Below, piece after piece: positions 35,744 through 43,634 of a stretch of 64,000 nucleotides of DNA. The DNA lies in the NCBI RefSeq assembly GCF_900109295.1, contig NZ_FOIZ01000001.1, positions 1,674,001 through 1,738,000 of the forward strand, written 5' to 3'. The translations under genes and the position numbers were made by a program. The notes under the pieces were generated by a model. The model was not told where the DNA came from, made no database searches, and saw only the letters and a list, made by a program, of their open reading frames with translations. The first letter of the stretch is position 1. Every line of letters starts with the position of its first letter. Source of the DNA: Cognatiyoonia koreensis. Lineage in GTDB: Bacteria; Pseudomonadota; Alphaproteobacteria; Rhodobacterales; Rhodobacteraceae.

Positions 35744-37039
35744 ATGAACCCTCTTTTCCGCAATGACCGCCGCGGCGAACATGCGCCAAGCTGGTATGCC
35801 GACAGCGCCGATATCCCGCCCCAGCGGCCCGCACTAAAGGGGCAGGAAACAGCCGATGTCTGCGTTGTCGGAGCCGGTTTCACAGGGCTGACAGCAGCAC
35901 TACGTCTTGCAGACCGGGGCATGAAAGTCATCGTCCTCGAAGCACACCGCGCCGGTTTCGGGGCGTCCGGGCGCAATGGTGGTCAGGTCGGATCAGGCTT
36001 TAACCAGTCACAGCAATGGATTGCCCGCAAACTGGGTGACGGACCTGCCCGTGCGCTATGGGAGATGGCAGAGGAAGCGAAGGCCGACCTGCGCACGCTC
36101 GCCCCGCCAGAAGCGCGTTTCACGCCGGGCGTCGCTCATGGTGCCTATACAGAGGCAGAAGTCGATGAGGACAAGGCAGCCGCGGAATACCTTGCTGAGA
36201 CCTACAGATACACACAGATTGCGACGCTCGATAAGACTGCGATACAGGATCTGATCCGTACGAAATCCTATGTCGGCGGGGTGCTTGATATGGGGGCAGG
36301 TCATATCCATCCGCTGCGCTATGTTCTGTCGCTTGCCAAACAAGCCGAAAGTGCGGGCGCGACGATCTTCGAAGGGTCCGACGTGCATCACATTGCCCAG
36401 GGCGATCCGGCCAAGGTGCAAACCGGTCAGGGTCATGTCATTGCGCGGCATGTCATTCTTGCAGGCAACGGCTATCTGCCGAATATCGCCCCGCAGGTGA
36501 ATCAGCGCGTGATGCCGATCAACAGTTTCATTTGCGCGACCGAACCTTTGGGCAAGCGCGCTGCTGAAATCCTTACGCGTGATATTGCCGTTGCTGACAG
36601 CAAATTCGTGGTGAACTACTTTCGTTTGTCCGAAGACAAGCGATTGCTGTTTGGGGGGCGCGAAAGCTATGGGATTGGTTTTCCCAAGGACATCAGCACG
36701 AAACTGGTCTCCCGGATGTGCACGCTTTTCCCGCAACTCAAGGGCGTGCCGATCACGCATGTCTGGGGCGGCACACTTGGGATTACCATGTCGCGCCTGC
36801 CTGCCGTGCAGCGGATCACCCCGAACGTGTTGTCAGCGGCGGGCTTTTCAGGACATGGCGTCGCGCTATCGGGGTTTGCAGGCAAACTCATGGCCGAAGC
36901 GGTGGTGGGTCAGGCTGAACGCTTTGACGTCATGGCAAGCCTGCCGACACCGGCCTTCCCCGGCGGAACGCTGGCGCGCGCCCCACTTCTGACGCTCGCC
37001 ATGACATGGTATGCGATGCGCGACCGCCTTGGTATCTGA
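35744..37039 (+). CDS. PuuB-like gamma-glutamyl amine oxidase (FAD)
   Basis: 431 aa. N-terminal HAPSWYADSADIPPQRPALKG precedes the FAD fold VCVVGAGFTGLTAALRLADRG and the characteristic FGASGRNGGQVGSGF. This order (SWYxxS then GASGRNGGQ) is typical of gamma-glutamylputrescine oxidase PuuB and relatives, which oxidise the free amine end of a glutamylated diamine to an aldehyde with hydrogen peroxide production. It ends one base before the end of the convergent LysR gene. The aldehyde dehydrogenase expected next (PuuC) is not in the window. Confidence 0.88.
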   Translation: MNPLFRNDRRGEHAPSWYADSADIPPQRPALKGQETADVCVVGAGFTGLTAALRLADRGMKVIVLEAHRAGFGASGRNGGQVGSGFNQSQQWIARKLGDGPARALWEMAEEAKADLRTLAPPEARFTPGVAHGAYTEAEVDEDKAAAEYLAETYRYTQIATLDKTAIQDLIRTKSYVGGVLDMGAGHIHPLRYVLSLAKQAESAGATIFEGSDVHHIAQGDPAKVQTGQGHVIARHVILAGNGYLPNIAPQVNQRVMPINSFICATEPLGKRAAEILTRDIAVADSKFVVNYFRLSEDKRLLFGGRESYGIGFPKDISTKLVSRMCTLFPQLKGVPITHVWGGTLGITMSRLPAVQRITPNVLSAAGFSGHGVALSGFAGKLMAEAVVGQAERFDVMASLPTPAFPGGTLARAPLLTLAMTWYAMRDRLGI

Positions 37040-37996
37040 TCACAACAGTTGCATGTCGTCCTTGAGCCATGGCAGTGCTTTCACAGCCGGATCAACGATC
37101 ATCGACTGAAGTTGCGGACGCAGGCGCTCAGCAATGCCAGCTGGCATCGTGCCCAGAACGTCCCGACGGGCAATCAGCGAAATGGTGCGCGACAGCGGTG
37201 CGAATGGCAAAGGCATCACATCGACCTGCGCGCGGAACCGGTCGGCACGCATCCAGCCAAGCGGGGTCATGATTGTCCACCCCGCCCCCTGCGCGACCAT
37301 CGCCATGATCGCGTGATAGCTATCCAGCTCGAAACGGCGGGTCAGGTTCAGGTTCTGTTGGGCCAGATGATCGGCAATCATGCGTCCCATGTACTGTCGG
37401 GTGGAATAATGGATAAGGGACATGCGGCGTAACTGCTTGGCGCGATCTCCGTCCTTCAGCGCCCCGTGCGGCACCACAGCCACAAACGGTTCGGTCATCA
37501 GGGGATGGCGTTCGACCGTGTCTTTGCCCGGCCCTACATCGGCGGCGACTACGACATCCAGCGCACGCGCATCGAGCAGATCGACCAACTGGTGTGACGC
37601 GCCTGTTTCCAGCAGAAAGCGGCAGTTTTTCAGTTCTGTCGCCATTTGGGCAAGCAAGGCCGGCGTGACGTCGGCGTCAAAATCCTCGATCATGCCAAGT
37701 CGAAAGCGGGTCATACGTGACAGGTCAGCAAGTTTCAGATCGGCTTGCGCCTGTTCGGCCTCGTTCAGGATCGTATTGGCGCGGCGCAGAAACATCTCGC
37801 CCGCTGGCGTCAGGGTGACTGGGCGTGCACTGCGATCCATAAGCGACGTGCCAACAGCGCCTTCAAGGTTCGTGATCTGCTGGCTGACAGTAGCGGCAGA
37901 CGCTCCTAGACGGCGGGCGGCGGCCGTGATCGAAGCTTCTTCCGCGGTCGCCACAAAGACCTCTATTCCCCACAAGGTGATCTTGGTTTGGCTCAT
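37040..37996 (-). CDS. LysR-family transcriptional regulator
   Basis: 318 aa. The N-terminal winged helix-turn-helix (EEASITAAARRLGASAATVSQQITNLEGAVGTSLMDRS) is followed by the effector-binding periplasmic-type domain. Start ATG at 37996 has GGAGACGAAG upstream. It diverges from the class III aminotransferase with about 100 bp between them and converges with the PuuB-like oxidase, so it probably controls the amine cluster; the inducer is unknown. Confidence 0.93.
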   Translation of the reverse strand: MSQTKITLWGIEVFVATAEEASITAAARRLGASAATVSQQITNLEGAVGTSLMDRSARPVTLTPAGEMFLRRANTILNEAEQAQADLKLADLSRMTRFRLGMIEDFDADVTPALLAQMATELKNCRFLLETGASHQLVDLLDARALDVVVAADVGPGKDTVERHPLMTEPFVAVVPHGALKDGDRAKQLRRMSLIHYSTRQYMGRMIADHLAQQNLNLTRRFELDSYHAIMAMVAQGAGWTIMTPLGWMRADRFRAQVDVMPLPFAPLSRTISLIARRDVLGTMPAGIAERLRPQLQSMIVDPAVKALPWLKDDMQLL

Positions 37997-38097
37997 CTTC
38001 GTCTCCCGCTCCCCGGTTTAACGCTAGCCGATATTTGGCGGATTGTAAGGGCAATCGGGCAAGCATAGTGTGATCGCAAGACTCACAGGAGAGCACC

Positions 38098-39465
38098 ATG
38101 AACACCCAAACCCCACAAAGCTGGGAAGCCCGCGCCGATGCCCATTCCTTCTATGGTTTCACGGATCTGCCCACCGTTGCAGACCGCGGCACGATCGTTC
38201 TGACCCATGGCAAGGGGCCTTACGTTTATGACGTGCACGGGCGTGAATACCTTGATGGCAATTCGGGGCTCTGGAACATGGTGGCCGGATTTGACCACAA
38301 AGGCCTGACCGAAGCGGCAAAGGCGCAGTATGACAAATTTCCCGGATATCATGCGTTCTTTGGCCGGATGTCCGATCAGACGGTTATGCTGTCCGAAAAG
38401 CTGATCGAGGTGTCACCGTTCAACCGGGGCAAGGTGTTCTATACCAACTCAGGCTCTGAAGCGAACGACACGATGGTCAAGATGCTTTGGTTCCTCTGGG
38501 CAAGCGAAGGCCAACCGCAACGGCGCAAGATCCTGACCCGCGAAAACGGGTATCACGGGGTCACGGTCGTGTCGGCCTCGATGACCGGCAAACCCTATAA
38601 CAGCGTTTTCGGTTTGCCACTTGATGGCTTCATCCACCTGTCCTGCCCGCACTACTGGCGTTTTGGCAAAGAGGGGGAAAGTGAGGCGCAGTTCACGAAG
38701 CGTATGGCCAAGGAACTGGAGGACACCATCAAGAAGGAGGGTCCAGAAACAATTGCCGGATTCTTTGCAGAACCGGTGATGGGCGCTGGCGGTGTCATTC
38801 CGCCATCAAAGGGATATTTCCAAGCGATCCAACCGATACTGAAGAGATACAACATCCCGCTGATCGCGGACGAGGTGATTACCGGTTTTGGCCGCACGGG
38901 TGAAACATGGGGCTGCGAAACCTATGATTTTGTGCCTGACGCGATTATCTCTTCCAAGAACCTGACTGCGGGCTTTTTCCCGATGGGTGCTGTCCTGCTT
39001 GGCCCCGACCTGACCGACCGTTTGCAAAAAGCCGCCGAAGAGATCGAGGAGTTTCCCCACGGGTTTACTGCGTCGGGCCATCCCGTTGGCTGTGCCATCG
39101 CGTTAAAAGCGATCGACGTTGTGCTGAACGAAGGCTTGCTCGACAATGTGCGCAAACTGACGCCCTTGTTCGAAGAAGGCATGGCACGGCTTGCAGAAAA
39201 GAAGAACATCGGCGAATGGCGCGGCAAGGGGCTGATGGGCGCGTTAGAGGCAGTGAAGGACAAGGATACCAAAACACCCTTTGACGGGTCGCTGTCCGTA
39301 TCCGAACGCATTGCCAATGCCTGCACCGATCACGGGCTGATCTGCCGCCCGCTTGGCCAGGCGGTGGTGCTTTGCCCCGCATTCATCATGACACCGGCGC
39401 ATATGGATGAGATGTTCAGCAAACTGGATAGCGCCCTCGACAAGGTCTTTGCAGAAGTCGGCTGA
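38098..39465 (+). CDS. Class III aminotransferase (omega-amino acid/amine type)
   Basis: 455 aa PLP enzyme. Markers: GPYVYDVHGREYLDGNSGLWN near the start, FYTNSGSEANDTMVKMLWFL for the phosphate-binding loop, LIADEVITGFGRTGETWG with the cofactor Asp, and IISSKNLTAGFFPMGAVLL with the PLP-binding Lys. This group (SpuC, pyruvate-dependent) transfers terminal amino groups of putrescine, beta-alanine and similar compounds. It is set apart from the other amine genes by the divergent LysR gene and has AGGAGAG upstream. Exact substrate unknown. Confidence 0.92.
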   Translation: MNTQTPQSWEARADAHSFYGFTDLPTVADRGTIVLTHGKGPYVYDVHGREYLDGNSGLWNMVAGFDHKGLTEAAKAQYDKFPGYHAFFGRMSDQTVMLSEKLIEVSPFNRGKVFYTNSGSEANDTMVKMLWFLWASEGQPQRRKILTRENGYHGVTVVSASMTGKPYNSVFGLPLDGFIHLSCPHYWRFGKEGESEAQFTKRMAKELEDTIKKEGPETIAGFFAEPVMGAGGVIPPSKGYFQAIQPILKRYNIPLIADEVITGFGRTGETWGCETYDFVPDAIISSKNLTAGFFPMGAVLLGPDLTDRLQKAAEEIEEFPHGFTASGHPVGCAIALKAIDVVLNEGLLDNVRKLTPLFEEGMARLAEKKNIGEWRGKGLMGALEAVKDKDTKTPFDGSLSVSERIANACTDHGLICRPLGQAVVLCPAFIMTPAHMDEMFSKLDSALDKVFAEVG

Positions 39466-39478
39466 TCATGTGCAACAC

Positions 39479-39508
39479 GACCGGGCACGGTGAAAACCCT
39501 GTCCGGTC
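39479..39508. terminator. Hairpin between aminotransferase and phaR
   Basis: Arms GACCGGGCA (39479-39487) and TGTCCGGTC (39500-39508) pair with one G-T wobble. It lies between the convergent ends of the aminotransferase and phaR genes. No T-run follows. Confidence 0.5.
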
Positions 39509-39520
39509 CGACGTAATCGG

Positions 39521-40063
39521 CTACTTGCCCATTTTGTTCAGTTTTTCCTGCAATGAAGCGAGCTGATCCTTGATATCGGTCAGATCGTCGCCCCCACCCT
39601 TTTTGGGCTCAGCACCAGGAGCACTGATGATCCCACCGGTCATCGCTTTGAAAAAAGCTTCCTGTTGGGCACGCATTGCTTCGAAACCTGGCATGGCAGC
39701 CATCGGGTTCGCCTTCGTCATGTTTTCCATCGCCTTGGACTGACCGTCGCGGAGCATCTCGAAACTGGCCTGCAGGAACTGCGGCACAACGCTTGCAGCC
39801 TGACTGGTGTAGCTGCGGACAAGATCCGTGAGCACATCCACCGGCAAAACGCTTTCGCCACGGCTTTCGTGTTCGGCAATGATCTGCAACAGGTATTGGC
39901 GGGTCAGATCGTCGCCAGACTTCAGATCAACAATCTGCACTTCGCGCCCTTCCCGGATAAAGGCGGCTATATCCTCTAGCGTGACGTAATCAGATGTCTC
40001 GGTATTATAGAGACGACGGCTGGCGTAGCGCTTGATCAGCAGTGGTTTGTCGGTTCCGGCCAC
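39521..40063 (-). CDS. phaR: Polyhydroxyalkanoate synthesis repressor PhaR
   Basis: 180 aa from a GTG at 40063, which has GGGAGG at 7 nt; an upstream in-frame TTG at 40078 overlaps that ribosome-binding site and is rejected. The N-terminal PHB/PHA accumulation regulator domain is PLLIKRYASRRLYNTETSDYVTLEDIAAFI, which binds DNA and PHB. The segment QASFEMLRDGQSKAMENM continues into an amphipathic C-terminal tail that resembles phasins. It represses phaP and itself when no PHB granules are present. A TTGC-AGT-GCAG site lies 22-32 bp before its start. Confidence 0.95.
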   Translation of the reverse strand: MAGTDKPLLIKRYASRRLYNTETSDYVTLEDIAAFIREGREVQIVDLKSGDDLTRQYLLQIIAEHESRGESVLPVDVLTDLVRSYTSQAASVVPQFLQASFEMLRDGQSKAMENMTKANPMAAMPGFEAMRAQQEAFFKAMTGGIISAPGAEPKKGGGDDLTDIKDQLASLQEKLNKMGK

Positions 40064-40084
40064 GTGCGTCCCTCCCAAGACATA

Positions 40085-40095
40085 TTGCAGTGCAG
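40085..40095. promoter_or_regulatory. Putative PhaR operator upstream of phaR
   Basis: TTGC-AGT-GCAG, one mismatch from the CTGC-N3-GCAG recognition sequence reported for Paracoccus and Rhodobacter PhaR (from memory). It lies 22-32 bp upstream of the phaR start codon, in keeping with autoregulation. Confidence 0.6.
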
Positions 40096-40227
40096 AGAAA
40101 GCCTATGCCGCGAATGCACAAAAGGAAAGGGAAACCGTGCCGCCGAATGTGCTGTCAATGGACCATATATTTCGGCGATACGTTTAGATTCAGTGCAAAT
40201 TTGCGATGTGATGGGGCAAACAGGCGG

Positions 40228-40719
40228 TCATGACGGAAGGGCCAGCAGCTTGAATGTCCGTGAACGGACCCACAGCACAGCAAAGAAAAGTGCCGGTATG
40301 AGTGGCCAAAGCAGCAGGAAGATCGCGCTACCGTCAGGTCGTGCCAAGGTGTATCCGACCGCCTCAAAATAGCCTGCATGCGCATCCCATGGAAGGTTAC
40401 GTTGAACGAACCCGTTGAAGACAAACGCGTTCACTCCGAAGATCAGCGTGAATATAGCGGACCACCCGAGATAGCCGCCGACACGCGCAGCGCTTTCGCG
40501 GTAGATTGCATACCAGATCGGTACCATGATTGCTGTCAACACAAGCAGGGCAAGCGCGCCGAAGATGGCAAAGAACGGACCCAAATCAATCATGCCTGTC
40601 TGGTGGGGCAGCTCGATCGCGACTAGCAGGGTAAAGGCGATGATAAACGCCCCCAGCGGTGCAGCGAGTGCCGAAAGAATAACGAAAATGAAGTGTGCTT
40701 TGGGGCGTTGTTGTTGCAT
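40228..40719 (-). CDS. Four-to-five-span membrane protein of unknown function
   Basis: 163 aa. After a basic MQQQRPKAHF head there are about four to five hydrophobic segments (about 10-34, 46-70, 83-105, 130-155). No family is recognised. The ATG at 40719 has AGGATC just upstream and was preferred over an in-frame ATG at 40779 lying inside the operator. It interrupts the phaR-phaP pair and has its own promoter with tandem palindromic operators, so it is probably a regulated, foreign element of the PHA locus rather than part of it. Confidence 0.72.
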   Translation of the reverse strand: MQQQRPKAHFIFVILSALAAPLGAFIIAFTLLVAIELPHQTGMIDLGPFFAIFGALALLVLTAIMVPIWYAIYRESAARVGGYLGWSAIFTLIFGVNAFVFNGFVQRNLPWDAHAGYFEAVGYTLARPDGSAIFLLLWPLIPALFFAVLWVRSRTFKLLALPS

Positions 40720-40739
40720 GATCCTGTTCCATTGTGAGG

Positions 40740-40801
40740 CTACAGGATCGGATATACTAAAATCATGAACAACGTTCAATATCTATTATGAACGACGTTC
40801 A
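40740..40801 (-). promoter_or_regulatory. Promoter with tandem TGAAC-N3-GTTCA operators
   Basis: Two perfect palindromes, TGAACAACGTTCA (40766-40778) and TGAACGACGTTCA (40789-40801), lie 23 bp apart centre to centre. On the minus strand a TTGAAC -35 element sits over the proximal palindrome, with TATATC 17 bp further on as a -10. A repressor bound there would block RNA polymerase. The pattern is like TetR-family operators; no such regulator is adjacent. Confidence 0.62.
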
Positions 40802-40812
40802 GTTACACTACG

Positions 40813-40848
40813 TCAAAAGAAAACGGGCCGCCAGATGGGCGACCCGTT
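40813..40848 (-). terminator. Rho-independent terminator of phaP
   Basis: On the minus strand, AACGGGTCGCC (40838-40848) pairs with GGCGGCCCGTT (40822-40832) with one mismatch and a 5-nt loop, followed by TTCTTTTG. It lies about 40 bp after the phasin stop. Confidence 0.7.
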
Positions 40849-40885
40849 GAAAGCGAGGTTCTGAGGGAGGGCAGAACCGATCAGC

Positions 40886-41332
40886 TTACTTTACTGTTGT
40901 TGCTTTCTTAGCAGCAGCAGTCACTTCTTCCGTTGCCTTCTTGGCAGCTTTGGTTGCTTCTTCGGACATGTCCTTGCCAGCAGCCATCATCAGTTCCATT
41001 GTCTGGGTCTGAACTTTTTTCGCGATCTCAGCGAAAGCAGCCATGTGCTCAGCAGCGGACTCAGCAGAAGCAGATGCGAAATCTGTGACGGACTTTGCGT
41101 AGTCTGCTGGCTCTGCTTTGGCCTTTGTCAGGTCCTGCATTTTCGTCAGCGTGTCAGCGGCCCACTTTGCGGACAGGTCTGTCGACTGCTGTGCGGCGCT
41201 GATGGAAACTGCGGACATTTTCTCAGCCAGAGTTGTCTGGGATTTGAAAGCGTCTTCCATTGCTTTCGTGTCAACTGGGAATGCACCCATGACGTCTTTG
41301 AAAGCAGCTGTGAAATCTTGTGTCTTAGCCAT
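40886..41332 (-). CDS. phaP: Phasin
   Basis: 148 aa, almost wholly helical and alanine/lysine rich, with no membrane segments. The stretch FTAAFKDVMGAFPVDTKAMEDAFKSQTTLAEKM and the repeated AKKATEEVTAAAKKAT tail are typical of granule-coating phasins. Start ATG 41332 has GAAGGAA upstream; the longer open frame runs through the operator and is discarded. It coats PHB granules and controls their size. The gene is preceded by a perfect dyad containing PhaR-type sites. Confidence 0.93.
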   Translation of the reverse strand: MAKTQDFTAAFKDVMGAFPVDTKAMEDAFKSQTTLAEKMSAVSISAAQQSTDLSAKWAADTLTKMQDLTKAKAEPADYAKSVTDFASASAESAAEHMAAFAEIAKKVQTQTMELMMAAGKDMSEEATKAAKKATEEVTAAAKKATTVK

Positions 41333-41760
41333 TGTCTTGTTCCTTCGGGTTGTAAGTTGCGGCAGGGAGGCACCGCTATTTCGTCTTGACCCTAAGTTAG
41401 ATGCTGCAGTGCGGCATTTCAAGTATTTTCTGCACTGCAGCATAACTTTTTTCTGCATTTGCATAATGGCCTGATTTGATTGGTATATTCAACCATGCAA
41501 CTGTCATGGGCGTTAGGAATAACGGCATTTGGCACTGAACCAAATCATCGGCCAGCGCTGGAATCAGGCATAGGCTGAGTCGGTGGAGCCTCGAAATGAC
41601 AGCGATCTGGCATGTCTGGGCATCGTCGTTATTGTGCTGGCATCTGCATCACACCCTACCCGAGCCTTCCCGCTTTGTGACGGCATCTTGTAAAGACTGA
41701 TGTTCGCGATCAGCTTATCTGGGTCCGGTAAAACTGTCCGCCGCACACCGATCGCTTGCG
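41333..41760. other. 428-bp gene-free stretch between phaP and phaC
   Basis: The phaP-proximal 130 bp hold the ribosome-binding site, presumed promoter and PhaR dyad. From about 41465 to the phaC stop at 41761 I see no convincing gene: short open frames on both strands (for example 41564-41746 minus) lack ribosome-binding sites and family resemblance. No T-run terminator for phaC was found. Confidence 0.5.
41401..41443. promoter_or_regulatory. Dyad with two PhaR-type sites upstream of phaP
   Basis: A perfect 12-bp inverted repeat: ATGCTGCAGTGC (41401-41412) and GCACTGCAGCAT (41432-41443), 19 bp apart. It contains CTGC-ACT-GCAG (41430-41440), an exact CTGC-N3-GCAG, and CTGC-AGT-GCGG (41404-41414), one mismatch. 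The sites lie 72-108 bp before the phasin ATG. A further CTGC-ATTT-GCAT is at 41453-41464. Known PhaR binding in relatives makes this the expected phaP operator. Confidence 0.72.
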
Positions 41761-43563
41761 TTACCGCTTGGGCAATACGTAGGTGCCAGGCGCAGGCCCA
41801 AGCACCGGATGATCTGCGTCACCCGGTTCGCGTGCTGCAACCTGCTTGCCTGACTTATTCTTCAGCCAGCTTTCCCAACGCGGCCACCACGACCCTTCAT
41901 GCTTGTCCGCATCAGCCTGCCAGTCCTCGGGAGACAGCCCCATTTCGGGGTTGGTGTAGTGACCGTATTTCACTTTTGTCGGTGGATTGATGATCCCGGC
42001 GATATGACCGCTTTCTGACAGGATGAATGTTTTTTCCTTGCTCCCCATCTTCTGAACGCCACGATAGCTGCTTTTCCAAGCGGCGATGTGGTCAGTTTCG
42101 CACGCAATCGCGCAGACGGGGACTGTCACATCTTTCAGATGAACCGTCGTGCCACAGACATCAAACCCCTCACCGCTTGCCAGCTTGTCGGCCTGACACA
42201 GCCCGCGCAGATATTCGACCGACATCTTGGCCGGCAGGTTTGTCCCATCCCCGTTCCAATAAAGCAGATCGAATGCGGGGGGAGCTTTGCCCATCATGTA
42301 GCTTTTGATCGCAGGGCCATAGATCAGGTCGTTCGAACGTAAAAAGCTGAAGGTCCGCGACATGTAATAGCTGTCGAGGATACCGTTGGCTTCCACCTCG
42401 GCCTCGATCCCGTCAACAAAATCGTCATCAAGGAAAACACCCACCTCGCCGCGATCCGAGAAATCGGTCAGCGTCGTGAAGAATGTCGCCGAATTGATCG
42501 ATGTATCCTTGCGCTGCTTCATCAAGGCAAGCGTGATGTTCAGGGTGGTCCCGGCAATGCAATAGCCGACAGCATTCACCTTCTTGACGCCACAGATGTT
42601 CTTCACCTCGCGGATCGCTGTCAGATATCCGTCCTCGACGTATTCGCTCATGCCGGTCCCGCGATAGCTTGCATCCGGGTTGACCCAGGACACAATGAAC
42701 AGCGTATATCCCTGATCCACGATCCATTTGATCAGCGAATTCTGCGGCTTCAGGTCCATGATGTAGAACTTGTTGATCCACGGCGGAAAGATGATCAGCG
42801 GCGTCTCGTGCACCTTTCCGGTTGTCGGCGCATACTGGATCAACTCGAACATGTGGTTGCGAAAGACCACGCTACCTTCGGTCGTGGCAAGATTTTCGCC
42901 CACCTTGAAGGCATCCCGGTCTGCGAGGGTCACAACCAGATCGCCGTCGTTCGCTTCCAGATCGGCAACAAGGTTTTCCAAACCCTTCACAAGGCTTTCG
43001 CCGTCGGTTTCGGCGGCGAGCGCCAGCGCTTCGGGATTGGTCGGCAGGAAATTCGTCGGGCTAAACATATCAACGATCTGCTGGCTGAAGTATTCCAGAC
43101 GCTTCTTTTCGCCCGGTTCCAGATCATCAAGCTTTTCCACGGCGTCTTTCATCGCAGCGGCGTTCATGAGGTATTGCTGTTTGATGAAGTTGAAATAGGG
43201 GTTCGTGTCCCACAACTCGTGCGAAAACCGGCGATCCTTCGGGGTTTCGTCCGATGCAGGTTCCAGTTTGCCCTGGGCCAGCAAGTGCTGGGCCTCAACA
43301 TAATGTTTGACCGATTTGGTCCAGTAACCCAGCTGATGTTCCAGCAATTTTGCCGGATTATTCATCATTCCGGCCCAATACGCGCCCGCGGCCTTGGCAT
43401 AAAGTTCGCTGGACGGCCCCTGCAATGATGCAGGCACAGCACGCCCTTTGCCCATTGCGGTCAAAAGACGTTGGGTCAATTCCTCCACATGGGCAAGATT
43501 TGCCTCAAGTTTGGCAAGGTTTTTACCAGATGTTGCGTCTTTCGTGACATCATCGGTTGCCAT
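41761..43563 (-). CDS. phaC: Class I polyhydroxyalkanoate synthase
   Basis: 600 aa. It polymerises 3-hydroxyacyl-CoA into PHB at the granule surface. The lipase-like box GYCIAGTTL holds catalytic Cys335; the Asp lies in ACETDHIAAWKSSYRG and the His in LSESGHIAGIINPPTK. WDTNPYFNFIKQQYLM and FPPWINKFYIMDLKPQNSLI are family landmarks. Length around 600 with no PhaE partner marks it as class I. It diverges from phaZ, with PhaR-type half sites between them. Confidence 0.96.
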   Translation of the reverse strand: MATDDVTKDATSGKNLAKLEANLAHVEELTQRLLTAMGKGRAVPASLQGPSSELYAKAAGAYWAGMMNNPAKLLEHQLGYWTKSVKHYVEAQHLLAQGKLEPASDETPKDRRFSHELWDTNPYFNFIKQQYLMNAAAMKDAVEKLDDLEPGEKKRLEYFSQQIVDMFSPTNFLPTNPEALALAAETDGESLVKGLENLVADLEANDGDLVVTLADRDAFKVGENLATTEGSVVFRNHMFELIQYAPTTGKVHETPLIIFPPWINKFYIMDLKPQNSLIKWIVDQGYTLFIVSWVNPDASYRGTGMSEYVEDGYLTAIREVKNICGVKKVNAVGYCIAGTTLNITLALMKQRKDTSINSATFFTTLTDFSDRGEVGVFLDDDFVDGIEAEVEANGILDSYYMSRTFSFLRSNDLIYGPAIKSYMMGKAPPAFDLLYWNGDGTNLPAKMSVEYLRGLCQADKLASGEGFDVCGTTVHLKDVTVPVCAIACETDHIAAWKSSYRGVQKMGSKEKTFILSESGHIAGIINPPTKVKYGHYTNPEMGLSPEDWQADADKHEGSWWPRWESWLKNKSGKQVAAREPGDADHPVLGPAPGTYVLPKR

Positions 43564-43583
43564 AATGGAATCCTCGGCCTAGT

Positions 43584-43610
43584 TTGCAGGTGCAGCATTT
43601 TGTCTGCACT
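43584..43610. promoter_or_regulatory. PhaR-type sites between phaC and phaZ
   Basis: TTGC-AGGT-GCAG (43584-43595) matches the CTGC-N4-GCAG variant with one mismatch, and CTGCACT (43604-43610) is an inverted half site, together forming GTGCAG...CTGCAC. It lies in the 71-bp region between the phaC and phaZ start codons, so one bound PhaR could affect both. Confidence 0.55.
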
Positions 43611-43634
43611 TGTCCCATCGGGAGACGAAATACA

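Noticed and set aside
41465..41760. Short open frames between the phaP promoter and the phaC stop
   Set aside because: No ribosome-binding sites or recognisable families; treated as non-coding.
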